Below, in pieces: positions 25,541 to 33,270 of a stretch of DNA of 64,000 nt. The position numbers and the translations under genes are program-made. Under the pieces are notes generated by a model that was not told the origin of the DNA, did not search any database, and was given only the letters and a program-made list of their open reading frames with translations. The number at the start of each line of letters is the position of its first letter. Position 1 is the stretch's first letter. The DNA is from Streptomyces sp. BK340 (lineage in GTDB: Bacteria; Actinomycetota; Actinomycetes; Streptomycetales; Streptomycetaceae), in NCBI RefSeq assembly GCF_007827595.1, contig NZ_VISR01000028.1, forward strand, positions 98,938-162,937, read 5' to 3'.

Positions 25541-27094
25541 TCAGTCCTCGACCGGGTCCGCCTGCCAGTCGGGGTGTCCCGGCATGGGCGGCGTGTGCGG
25601 CCCGTACAGCCAAGGCGTCAGAAAGGGCGTCAGATCCTCGCCGGCCACGCGGGACGCGAGCCCGACGAAGTCCGCGGTACCGGCGGCCCGGCCCCGGTAC
25701 GTCGTCACCCAGGAGCGTTCGATCCGGTCGAACGTGTCCTCGCCCACCTTCTCCCGCAGCGCGTAGAGCACCAGCGCCGAGCCGTCGTAGCGCATCTGGC
25801 GGAACAGGGTGGAAGCGGTGGGCTCGGCCGGTGCGCCGTCGTCGTGCCGCCACCGGTCGTGCTGTTCGTAGGCGGCACGCATCATGCCCTCCAGATCGAT
25901 GCCGCCGTGCGTGTCGGAGTAGAGCAGCTCGTAGAAACGGGCGTGTCCCTCACTCAGCCACAGGTCGGACCACCGCCTGATCGCGACGCTGTCGCCGGTC
26001 CAGTGGTGGGCGAGCTCGTGCACGAGGTTGCGCTCGGCGCCGACCTGATCCCCCGACAGATCGGCACTCGGAACGACGGACAGCGACTGGGTCTCCAGGG
26101 CCACCGGCAGGTCGGTGTCCCCGACCAGCACGCCGTAGCGGCGGAAGGGGTAGGGGCCGAGCCGCTGTTCCAGCCAGGCCAGGTGCTCAGGGGTCAGGGA
26201 CCGGTACGCCTCGGTGTCCGTGACCAGGTCCTCGGGGACCACGTCCCGGACGGGCAGTCCGCGCGGACCCGTGCCGTCCACGACGGAGAACCTCCCGATG
26301 GCCAGCTGGACCAGCTGGGCCGCGACCGGTTCCTCGGAGTCATAGGTCCACCGGGTGCGTCCGTCGGGTTGCCGCACGTGCCCGACGAGCCGGCCGTTGG
26401 CCACCGCGGTCAGCCCCGGCGGGGTGGTGATCCGGAAGGTGAACGGGGCCCGCACGCTGGGGTGGTCGTCGGCCGGGAAGACCATCCTGGCGCCGTCGGG
26501 CTGGAGCGACAGCAGGGTGCCGTCGGCCGTGGGTACCCAGCCGTAGTCCTGGATCGCGTCGTCGCGGTGGCGTCGCTGCGTCGGATCGGCCGTGTAGGCG
26601 ACCCGGACGGTGAACGCACCTCCGCGGGCGATCGGCTTCGCCGGGGTGACGACCAGTTCGTCGCCGTCGCGCACGGCCTTCGCCGGTGTGCCGTCGACGG
26701 TGACCGCGTGGAGTGCGTTGCCCGCGAAGTCGAGGTCGAAGCGGGACAGGGCCTGCGTGGCGGTGGCCCGGACGGTGGTGGTCGCGGCGAAGGGCGTGCG
26801 GGGTGCGCGCCAGTCGAAGTCGAGGGTGTAGCGGCGGACCGTGTAGCCGCCGTTGCCGTCGAGGGGCGCGAGCGGGTCGCCGAGTCCGCGGGCACCGGGG
26901 GAGGGGACTTCGCCCCCCGCGCCGGGGGATGCGCCGGGGGCGGGGCGTCCGGCGCGGTCCGGTGCGCGGTGCTCCCCGTTGAGGAGGACGACGGTGAGGA
27001 CGGCGGCACCCGCGATGCCGACGGCACCGGCCACGGCGAGGGCCGCACGGTGGGTACGGAGGCGGCGTCGGGTGCCGGCAGTCGTGATGTCCAT
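25541..27094 (-). CDS. M1-family metallopeptidase, membrane-anchored or secreted
   Basis: This 517-residue protein has an N-terminal hydrophobic segment (AALAVAGAVGIAGAAVLTVVLL, 18-39), then the beta-domain of gluzincin aminopeptidases. The zinc site is HELAHHW with the third ligand Glu in LWLSEGHARFYE, the HExxH-x18-E arrangement. The GxMEN-like motif of classic M1 aminopeptidases is replaced by VALETQS. The chain is shorter than PepN-type enzymes (about 850 residues), like other secreted actinobacterial members. It starts in the AT-rich divergent region shared with the exopolysaccharide operon. Confidence 0.87.
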   Translation of the reverse strand: MDITTAGTRRRLRTHRAALAVAGAVGIAGAAVLTVVLLNGEHRAPDRAGRPAPGASPGAGGEVPSPGARGLGDPLAPLDGNGGYTVRRYTLDFDWRAPRTPFAATTTVRATATQALSRFDLDFAGNALHAVTVDGTPAKAVRDGDELVVTPAKPIARGGAFTVRVAYTADPTQRRHRDDAIQDYGWVPTADGTLLSLQPDGARMVFPADDHPSVRAPFTFRITTPPGLTAVANGRLVGHVRQPDGRTRWTYDSEEPVAAQLVQLAIGRFSVVDGTGPRGLPVRDVVPEDLVTDTEAYRSLTPEHLAWLEQRLGPYPFRRYGVLVGDTDLPVALETQSLSVVPSADLSGDQVGAERNLVHELAHHWTGDSVAIRRWSDLWLSEGHARFYELLYSDTHGGIDLEGMMRAAYEQHDRWRHDDGAPAEPTASTLFRQMRYDGSALVLYALREKVGEDTFDRIERSWVTTYRGRAAGTADFVGLASRVAGEDLTPFLTPWLYGPHTPPMPGHPDWQADPVED

Positions 27095-27128
27095 GGCGAC
27101 ACTATGTCAGTAAGAGATTATTAATGCG

Positions 27129-27152
27129 CTATGTCCATTAATTCCGACATAG
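27129..27152. promoter_or_regulatory. inverted repeat operator between M1 peptidase and EPS operon
   Basis: CTATGTC (27129-27135) and GACATAG (27146-27152) are perfect 7-base inverted arms 10 bases apart. A third CTATGTC copy lies at 27102-27108. The region is markedly AT-rich for this genome. The right arm overlaps the likely -35 box of the rightward promoter, so a repressor bound here would control the polysaccharide operon and perhaps the peptidase. Confidence 0.55.
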
Positions 27153-27173
27153 GCACATATCGCTTGGTATAAA
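27144..27173 (+). promoter_or_regulatory. putative promoter of the polysaccharide operon
   Basis: CCGACA (27144-27149) and TATAAA (27168-27173) are spaced 18 bases apart, giving a good sigma-70-like -10 and a moderate -35. A leader of about 110 bases to the first gene would result, including the 16-bp repeats. Confidence 0.5.
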
Positions 27174-27234
27174 GATCACATCAAGGTGTGGCCGTCCCCT
27201 CCCGGTGGCCGTGCGGCCACGCCTGTTGTCCGAG

Positions 27235-27281
27235 ATCGGGCCTTCTGAAGGTCGGGCCTTCTGAAGATCGGGCTTTCGAAG
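27235..27281 (+). repeat. three tandem 16-bp repeats in the leader of the EPS operon
   Basis: The units are ATCGGGCCTTCTGAAG (27235-27250), GTCGGGCCTTCTGAAG (27251-27266) and a 15-base variant ATCGGGCTTTCGAAG (27267-27281). The last unit runs into the ribosome site AAGGAGAGG (27279-27287) just before the ATG. They may bind a protein or form alternative leader structures; copy-number change would alter the leader. Confidence 0.85.
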
Positions 27282-27288
27282 GAGAGGC

Positions 27289-28761
27289 ATGCGGCCGTTC
27301 AGAATCGCGGCATCCCGACAGGTGCCGGTTCCCATGCCGCGCCGGCCCGGCCAACCGGAGGGCGCCCAGGCGCGCTGGTACCGGCCCTTGTCCGTCTGCG
27401 CGGATCTGGTCGGCGCGGCGCTGCCCGTCGCGGCCGCGATCGTGGAGGTCCACGAGCCCCATCCGCTGCGGCTGGCGGCCGTGGCAGTCGTGCTGTGGCC
27501 GCTGATCAGAGTGGCCGGCAAGCGCTACACGCTCGCTGCCTGGGGTGACGGGGGCGGCCTGCGGGCCGTCCTCAGGGACTGGCTGGTGCTGGTCGGCGCC
27601 CTGGCGACGCTGCGCGTGGTGTGCGGACTGGGCAGCGTGCCGGCCGAGGCGTTCACGGCGCTGATCCCCGCCCTCGTCCTCACCGCGGCCTGCCAGAAGG
27701 TGATTCACCGTCATCTGCGGGCCGCCCGCCGCAGGGGCCAGGCACTGCGCCACGTCCTGGTGATCGGCGAGGGCCCTACGGTCGACGCGGTGGTCGAACA
27801 GCTCGCCCAGCGCACCGACCACGAATACGTGATCGTCGGAACCTGCCCGATCGGGGAGGACGATGTGCTCTCCGGCGTACCCGTGGATCTGAGGCTGCCC
27901 TGCGCGGCGCCCGAAATCCCCGAGCAGGACGCCGAGGTGGTGCTCGGGGCGGCCGACAGACTCTCGGCCGACCTGGTCTTCGTGGTGCCGGGCCCGCACA
28001 TGTCGGGCGAGCGGCTGCGCCGGCTGGCCTGGGCGCTGCACGACCGCGGGTGCGCGCTCGTCGTGCTGCCCGGCATCGTCGACGTCACCCGCCGGCGGGT
28101 TCGGCTCACCTCGGCGGCCGGACTCACCATGCTGCACATCGTGCCGCCGCTGCGCCGGGGCACGCCGACGCTGCTCAAGTCCGTCCTGGACCGCGCGGGC
28201 GCCCTGCTGCTCGTCGTCGTGCTCGCGCCGCTGCTGCTCCTGCTGGCCCTGGCCGTCCGGCTCGGCTCGCCCGGACCGGCCTTCTACCGCCAGACGCGGG
28301 TGGGCCGGAACAACACTCCGTTCCCCATGTGGAAGTTCCGCACGATGGTGGTCGACGCGGACCGGCTCAAGGGCGAGCTGGAGGCCGCGAACGAGAACGA
28401 CGGCCACATGTTCAAGATGCGCCGCGACCCCCGGGTCACCCCCCTGGGGCGCATCCTGCGCCGCTACTCCCTGGACGAGCTGCCCCAGTTGTTCAACGTC
28501 CTCCTCGGCCACATGTCCCTGGTCGGCCCACGCCCTCCGGTGCCCGAGGAGGTCGTCAAGTACAACCCGGTCGAGATGCGCCGGCTCAGCGTCAAGCCGG
28601 GCCTGACCGGGCTGTGGCAGGTGAGCGGACGGTCGGACCTGTCCTGGCACGAGACGATCGCCCTCGACCTGCGCTACGTCGACAACTGGTCCCTTGCCGT
28701 GGACATGAACGTGCTCGCCCGCACCGTACGGGCCGTGCTGAACGGCCAGGGCGCCTACTGA
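27289..28761 (+). CDS. polyprenyl-phosphate sugar-phosphate transferase (WbaP/CpsE type)
   Basis: This 490-residue membrane enzyme initiates repeat-unit assembly by moving a sugar-1-phosphate from UDP-sugar to undecaprenyl phosphate. N-terminal hydrophobic segments and a CoA-binding-like middle (VLVIGEGPTVDAVVEQL) precede a reentrant membrane helix (GALLLVVVLAPLLLLLALAVRLGSPGPAFYRQTRVG). The catalytic bacterial sugar transferase domain follows, with KFRTMVVDAD, RYSLDELPQLFNVLLG (Asp-Glu pair) and MSLVGPRP. Few N-terminal helices are strongly hydrophobic. It is the first gene of the cluster; the sugar (Glc, Gal or another) cannot be read. Confidence 0.9.
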   Translation: MRPFRIAASRQVPVPMPRRPGQPEGAQARWYRPLSVCADLVGAALPVAAAIVEVHEPHPLRLAAVAVVLWPLIRVAGKRYTLAAWGDGGGLRAVLRDWLVLVGALATLRVVCGLGSVPAEAFTALIPALVLTAACQKVIHRHLRAARRRGQALRHVLVIGEGPTVDAVVEQLAQRTDHEYVIVGTCPIGEDDVLSGVPVDLRLPCAAPEIPEQDAEVVLGAADRLSADLVFVVPGPHMSGERLRRLAWALHDRGCALVVLPGIVDVTRRRVRLTSAAGLTMLHIVPPLRRGTPTLLKSVLDRAGALLLVVVLAPLLLLLALAVRLGSPGPAFYRQTRVGRNNTPFPMWKFRTMVVDADRLKGELEAANENDGHMFKMRRDPRVTPLGRILRRYSLDELPQLFNVLLGHMSLVGPRPPVPEEVVKYNPVEMRRLSVKPGLTGLWQVSGRSDLSWHETIALDLRYVDNWSLAVDMNVLARTVRAVLNGQGAY

Positions 28762-28871
28762 TCCGCCATCCGGGCAGGCCTGCCGTCAACACGCCGTGAT
28801 CGCGGGCGACGCGGCTCCCGGGACGGGAAGGATCGCGACCATGGCCTGAGTCCTCGGGAAGGGACACTCTC

Positions 28872-29411
28872 ATGGCGCAGACCGTCGTCGCGCGATCCCT
28901 GCGCGGCTTCACCGGTGCCGGATACGACAAGGGGCGGCCCCTGCTCGTCCAGGCCGCCTGGTTCGCCGCCCTCCATCTGCTCTTCGTCAAGTGGTGGTTC
29001 CCGGCCCGCTGGCGGCCCGTGCTGCTGCGCGCGTTCGGAGCCCGGGTCGGGGAACGGGTGCTGATCCGGCACGGAGTGCGGGTGCACTGGCCGTGGAAGC
29101 TGGAGATCGGCGACGACGCGTGGATCGGCGAGGGCGCCTGGATCCTCAACCTGGAACCGGTCACGATCGGCAGCGACTGCTGTGTGTCCCAGAGCGCGCT
29201 GCTGTGCACGGGCAGCCATCGCCGCCGTTCCGCCACCTTCGAGTTCGACAACGGCCCGATCCGGCTGGAGCCGGGCAGCTGGGTGGCGGCCCGTGCTGTG
29301 GTCCTGCGCGGCGTCACCGTCGGCCGGGGCGGCGTGGTGGGCGCGGGTGTGGTGGCCCACCGGGACCTCCCGGCCGGCGCGGTCCTGACGACGAAGGGGG
29401 TCTCCGTATGA
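28872..29411 (+). CDS. left-handed beta-helix acetyltransferase (WcaF-like)
   Basis: This 179-residue protein has an N-terminal hydrophobic helix (LLVQAAWFAALHLLFVKWWF) and hexapeptide repeats from about residue 55 (IGDDAWIGEGAWI, VTIGSDCCVSQSAL, VTVGRGGVVGAG). The active-site-type histidine is in CTGSHRRRS. It resembles colanic-acid WcaF acetyltransferases, which O-acetylate lipid-linked sugars. The 3' end overlaps the next glycosyltransferase start (ATGA), so both are translated together. Confidence 0.85.
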   Translation: MAQTVVARSLRGFTGAGYDKGRPLLVQAAWFAALHLLFVKWWFPARWRPVLLRAFGARVGERVLIRHGVRVHWPWKLEIGDDAWIGEGAWILNLEPVTIGSDCCVSQSALLCTGSHRRRSATFEFDNGPIRLEPGSWVAARAVVLRGVTVGRGGVVGAGVVAHRDLPAGAVLTTKGVSV

Positions 29412-30589
29412 GACTGCTCCACGTGGTCACGCTCGTCAGCGACGACGGTGCCTTCGGCGGCCCGCCGAGCGTGGCCCTCGCCCAGGCCGAGGAACTGGTC
29501 GCACGCGGACACGACGTCACGCTGATGTCGCTGTGGCGGGGCAGCGGCCGGGGCCCGGACCGCATCGGCCCCGTCCGGCTCCGCTCCCGTCCGGCCCGCA
29601 CGCTGCTCCCGGGACAGGGCTTCATCGGCCTGCTGCATCCCCTGCTCGTACGCGACCTGTGGCGGGCCATGGGCGACGCCGACGTCGTGCATGTGCACGC
29701 CGGACGCGATCTGGTCTCCCTCGCCGCGCTCGCCGTCGCCGCCCTGCGCCGCGTCCCGTGCGTGGCGCAGACCCACGGCATGGTCGAGCCGCGCAGCGCG
29801 CTCCCCGTCCGCCTGTTCGACCGGCTCTACCTGCCGTTGCTGCGCCGGACACGCACCTGCTTCGTCCTGACCGGGCAGGAGCGCCGGCTGGTGGCGGATG
29901 TGCTCGGGCCGGACGGCCCGCCGCTGCGGATCCTGCCCAACGGCATCCGGCCGGGCCCGCCCGAACCGGGTCCGCGGCGGCAGCGCGACCCGCATGTGCT
30001 GTTCCTGGCCCGGCTGCACCCGCGCAAGCGCCCGGAGGCCTTCGTGGAGATGGCCGCGCTGGTCCACAAGGAGCTGCCCGAGGCCCGGTTCACGCTGTAC
30101 GGCCCGGACGACGGATCGCTCCCCGCCGTACGCCGGCTCATCGCCGACGGGCTGTCGGACGTGGTCCGCTACGGCGGGGCGCTCGATCCCGCCGACGCGC
30201 GCGAGGCCTACCGGACGGCGGCCGTCCATGTGCTGGCCAGTGTGAACGAGCCGTTCGGCATGACCGTCATCGAGGCGCTGGCCGAAGGTACGCCCGTCGT
30301 CCTCACCGACACCTGCGGCATCGCCGACGAGCTGGCGCGCCGGGGTGCCGCGGTCGTCACCGATGGCAGCCCCGAGGCCATGGCGGAGGCGGTCCGCCGA
30401 CTGCTGGGCGCCCCGGACCTCTGCGCCGAACTGGCGGAGGCCGGCCGCCGCGTGGTCGAGGACGTGTACTCCATCGGCGCCGTGGTGGACCGGCTGGAGG
30501 AGAACTACCGGCGGAGCGGCGCCGGTTCGGATCGGACCGACCACGCCCGACGGGAGACGGAGCCGGCCCCTTCGAGGCCGGCCGTCTGA
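29408..30589 (+). CDS. glycosyltransferase family 4
   Basis: This 393-residue GT-B glycosyltransferase has an N-terminal acceptor domain with GPPSVALAQAEELVARGHDV and VHVHAGRD. The C-terminal nucleotide-sugar domain has LFLARLHPRKRPEAFVEMA and the E-x7-E motif in EPFGMTVIEALAEGTPVV. It probably adds a sugar to the lipid-linked intermediate. The last codons lie inside the first unit of a 15-bp tandem repeat, so the C-terminus could vary with repeat changes. Confidence 0.87.
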   Translation: MRLLHVVTLVSDDGAFGGPPSVALAQAEELVARGHDVTLMSLWRGSGRGPDRIGPVRLRSRPARTLLPGQGFIGLLHPLLVRDLWRAMGDADVVHVHAGRDLVSLAALAVAALRRVPCVAQTHGMVEPRSALPVRLFDRLYLPLLRRTRTCFVLTGQERRLVADVLGPDGPPLRILPNGIRPGPPEPGPRRQRDPHVLFLARLHPRKRPEAFVEMAALVHKELPEARFTLYGPDDGSLPAVRRLIADGLSDVVRYGGALDPADAREAYRTAAVHVLASVNEPFGMTVIEALAEGTPVVLTDTCGIADELARRGAAVVTDGSPEAMAEAVRRLLGAPDLCAELAEAGRRVVEDVYSIGAVVDRLEENYRRSGAGSDRTDHARRETEPAPSRPAV

Positions 30590-30743
30590 TCGCCGGCTGT
30601 CCGATCGTCCACCGTCGGATTGCCGACGGTCTGATCGCGGGCCGTCTGATCGTCGGCCGTCGGACTGTCGGCTGTCTGATCGTCGGCCGTCGGATTCCCG
30701 GCCGTCCGATGGCGGTCCTCCGATCGCGGGTCGTCCGATCGCG
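30580..30743 (+). repeat. 15-bp tandem repeat array, about 11 copies
   Basis: Eleven consecutive units (ten of 15 bases and one of 14 at 30715-30728) follow the pattern GGCCGTCTGATCGTC, with substitutions mostly at positions 3, 7-9 and 13-15. The array begins inside the end of the GT4 gene, whose TGA stop at 30587 lies in unit 1, and ends at a 17-bp hairpin. Because 15 is a multiple of three, most frames stay open and give 5-residue repeats (RRPTI-like on the minus strand). No gene is supported in these frames. Confidence 0.9.
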
Positions 30744-30786
30744 GCCCAGGGCCGCGCCGCGTATGGACAGCGGCGCGGCCCTGGGC
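30744..30786. terminator. bidirectional terminator with 17-bp perfect stem
   Basis: GCCCAGGGCCGCGCCGC (30744-30760) pairs perfectly with its complement at 30770-30786 around a 9-base loop. It sits between convergent GT4 genes and directly follows the tandem repeat. Confidence 0.85.
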
Positions 30787-30814
30787 ATTCGGCGCGGGTA
30801 CCTGCACGGCCGGC

Positions 30815-32014
30815 TCAGCGGGCCGAGGCGGCGCTCACCCTCCGGAGGATGTCCTCGAAGCGGGAGGCGCAGTCCTCCAGGGCGAACTCGCGCTCGGCCA
30901 GGGCTCGGCTCTCCTTGCCCAGGCGCTCGGCATGGGCCGGGTCGGCCAGGACCGTCCGGACCCAGGAGGCAGCACCGTCGAGCGCGGACTCCTCCGGCGG
31001 CAGGACCGCCGACCCCGCCTGGTGGAGCAGTTGCGCGGCGAGGTTGTCGGCGGGCATCAGACCGAGCACCGGCCGTCCGGCACAGAGATATGACAGGGTC
31101 TTGGACGGGACCGAGAACTCTCCCGCGTCCGGCCCCAGGAGGACCACGAGGACATCGCCCGTGCCCAGCACCTCGGGCAGTCGCTCGTAAGGTTGGAAGG
31201 GCAGCAGGGTCAACTCGACCCCGCGGGCCGCGGCGGCCTCCCTGAGGACGGGCACGGCGGGGCCGTCGTTGACGACGACGAGCCGTACCGGATCACCCCG
31301 CTCCCGCAGCCGCTCGGCCAGCTGCACCAGCAGCACCGGGTTGTGTTTCAGGCCCAGCGTGCCGGAGTACAGCACCGTCCGGACGTCGTTCAGACCGTGC
31401 TCCGTCGACCATGCGTTGGTCCGTGCCACCGGGACGATCTCGTCCAGCGGCGCCCAGTTGGGGATGACGGTGACCTTGCCGGCGGTACCCCACCGTTCGT
31501 GGACCCGCACGAAGGAGTCGGCGATCACGACGACGGCCGAGGCCTGGCGAGCCGACCACTTCTCGCCCGCCCCGAAGACCTTGGCGGCGAGGCCCATCGA
31601 CTTCGCGACCCGCGCGGCGGCGAAGGTCTTCAACGCGACCGTGGTGACGTCCTGATGCCACAGCACCCAGGGGATGCGCAGCCTCCCCAGGACGGCCGCG
31701 GTCACGACCAGCACCGGGATCGGCAGGTTGGACAGCAGCACCACGTCGGGCTTCTCGCGCCGTACCTGCCGGGCCAGTTCGAGGCCCAGCCGGGTCTCCT
31801 GGTGCAGCCGGTGGAAGTAGGCCTCCTTCCTCAGCCGGGTGGTGTCCCCGATGGTGGCGAAGCGGAGGCCGGGGGAGTCTCCGGCGAGGTTGCCCTTGCC
31901 GGAGACGTAGGCCGTACACGTCGAGTGGACGACATCGTGGCCACGGCGCGCCAACTCCCGGCTCAGCTGGGCCTGGAAGGGGTGGCCGCTGTAGTCGTGG
32001 ACGAGGATCCTCAT
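30815..32014 (-). CDS. glycosyltransferase family 4 (WcaI/WbuB-like)
   Basis: This 399-residue GT-B protein starts MRILVHDYSGHPFQAQLSRELARRGHDV. The C-terminal half carries VLYSGTLGLKHNPVLLVQLAERL and the donor-binding segment GEFSVPSKTLSYLCAGRPVLGLMP (variant of E-x7-E). Internal hydrophobic stretches (PVLVVTAAVLGRLRIPWVLW) suggest membrane association, as in GT4 enzymes acting on undecaprenyl-linked sugars. It is transcribed with the epimerase gene upstream (32-base gap), opposite to the main operon. ATG at 32014. Confidence 0.85.
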   Translation of the reverse strand: MRILVHDYSGHPFQAQLSRELARRGHDVVHSTCTAYVSGKGNLAGDSPGLRFATIGDTTRLRKEAYFHRLHQETRLGLELARQVRREKPDVVLLSNLPIPVLVVTAAVLGRLRIPWVLWHQDVTTVALKTFAAARVAKSMGLAAKVFGAGEKWSARQASAVVVIADSFVRVHERWGTAGKVTVIPNWAPLDEIVPVARTNAWSTEHGLNDVRTVLYSGTLGLKHNPVLLVQLAERLRERGDPVRLVVVNDGPAVPVLREAAAARGVELTLLPFQPYERLPEVLGTGDVLVVLLGPDAGEFSVPSKTLSYLCAGRPVLGLMPADNLAAQLLHQAGSAVLPPEESALDGAASWVRTVLADPAHAERLGKESRALAEREFALEDCASRFEDILRRVSAASAR

Positions 32015-32046
32015 CGGCTCTTCGTGTCCTCGCACGTGGTCGGGGC

Positions 32047-33027
32047 TCACTGGTGGGAGCGCTTGACCTGGTCGTAGACCCAGGCGTAGGTCTTCTCCAG
32101 GCCGTCGGCCAAGGAGATCGACGGTTCCCAGCCGTGGATCTCGCGGATCAGGGTGTTGTCGGAGTTGCGGCCCCGCACGCCCTGCGGAGCGTCGAGCCGG
32201 TGGCTGCGCTCGCAGCGGACACCCGCGATCTCCTCGACGATGTCGACGAGTTGATTGATGGTCACCAGCTCCGAGGAGCCGAGGTTGACCGGTACGTCGC
32301 TGCTCCCGTTCATGATCATCTGAGTGCCGTGCAGGCAGTCGTCGATGTACATGAAGGAACGGGTCTGCAGACCGTCGCCCCAGATCTCGATGCTGTGGTC
32401 CCCGGAGAGCACCGCCTCGGCGATCTTCCGGCAGACCGCTGCCGGTGCCTTCTCGCGGCCGCCGTCCCATGTGCCGTGCGGGCCGTACACGTTGTGGTAG
32501 CGGGCGATGCGCGAGAGGAACCCGTAGTCCTCCGCGAAGTGGCGGCACATGCGCTCGGAGAAGAGCTTCTCCCAGCCGTAGCCGTCCTCCGGCTGCGCCG
32601 GATAGGCGTCCTCCTCCCGCAGCGCGGTGACGTTCGGGTCGGTCTGCTTGCCGGCGGCGTAGACGCAGGCGGAGGACGAGTAGAAGTACCGTTCCACACC
32701 CTGCTCGTGCGCGGCCTTCAGCATGTGCGTGCTGGTCAGCACCGACATCATGCAGGCGGCCTTGTTGTTCTCGATGAAGCCCATGCCGCCCATGTCGGCG
32801 GCGAGCATGTACACCTGCCGCGCGCCCCGGACGCCCGCGCGCGCGTTCTCCAGGAGCGATAGGTCGGCGATCACATTCTCCGCGGCGTCGTGGACCTGGT
32901 ACCACTCCTGCCGGGGCTTGATGTCGATGGAGCGGACGGTCAGCCCCTGGTACAGCAGGGCGCCCACTAGATGGCCGCCGATGAATCCCCCGCCACCGGC
33001 AACGACGACGTCCACCTGCTTGCTCAT
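32047..33027 (-). CDS. NAD-dependent epimerase, GDP-mannose 3,5-epimerase-like
   Basis: This 326-residue extended SDR has the NAD loop GGGGFIGG (11-18), YMLAADMGGMGFIENN (73-88), SSSACVY (118-124) and Tyr150-xxx-Lys154 in GYGWEKLFSE. The ADMGGMGFI and SACVY (Cys121) patterns match GDP-mannose 3,5-epimerase, in which a cysteine and a lysine are the acid/base pair, converting GDP-mannose to GDP-L-galactose and/or GDP-L-gulose. Ordinary NDP-sugar epimerases have Ser/Thr there. It could thus supply an L-hexose to the polymer. The ATG follows GAGGAG. Assignment is by motif and context. Confidence 0.8.
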   Translation of the reverse strand: MSKQVDVVVAGGGGFIGGHLVGALLYQGLTVRSIDIKPRQEWYQVHDAAENVIADLSLLENARAGVRGARQVYMLAADMGGMGFIENNKAACMMSVLTSTHMLKAAHEQGVERYFYSSSACVYAAGKQTDPNVTALREEDAYPAQPEDGYGWEKLFSERMCRHFAEDYGFLSRIARYHNVYGPHGTWDGGREKAPAAVCRKIAEAVLSGDHSIEIWGDGLQTRSFMYIDDCLHGTQMIMNGSSDVPVNLGSSELVTINQLVDIVEEIAGVRCERSHRLDAPQGVRGRNSDNTLIREIHGWEPSISLADGLEKTYAWVYDQVKRSHQ

Positions 33028-33270
33028 CGGCAACTCCTCTGTCCCGGATTCTGGTCGGATAAGCAATACACATTTGTCACGATTTGCGGTAAATGGCGCG
33101 CCGCTCCGAATGCCCTCGTCACCCGATGACTGGGCTCGCGCACGGCTTTGCGGAGCCGTCGATTCGCGCGCGCCTGTGAGGAATACGGGGAAATGAGCGT
33201 TATAAAGCTGTTGATGAAGGTTCAGTTGAAATGTGCGAGCGACGCAGAAGTCGGGACGGGGGGCGCCGAC

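Noticed and set aside
30357..30807. Arg/Pro-rich 5-residue-repeat proteins on the minus strand
   Set aside because: They arise from the 15-bp DNA repeat; there is no ribosome site, and they overlap the GT4 gene and a terminator.
33193..33270. N-terminal extension of the Wzy-like protein from an ATG
   Set aside because: These codons have much less G/C at the third position than the rest, and a better-placed ribosome site precedes the GTG at 33271; kept as an alternative start.
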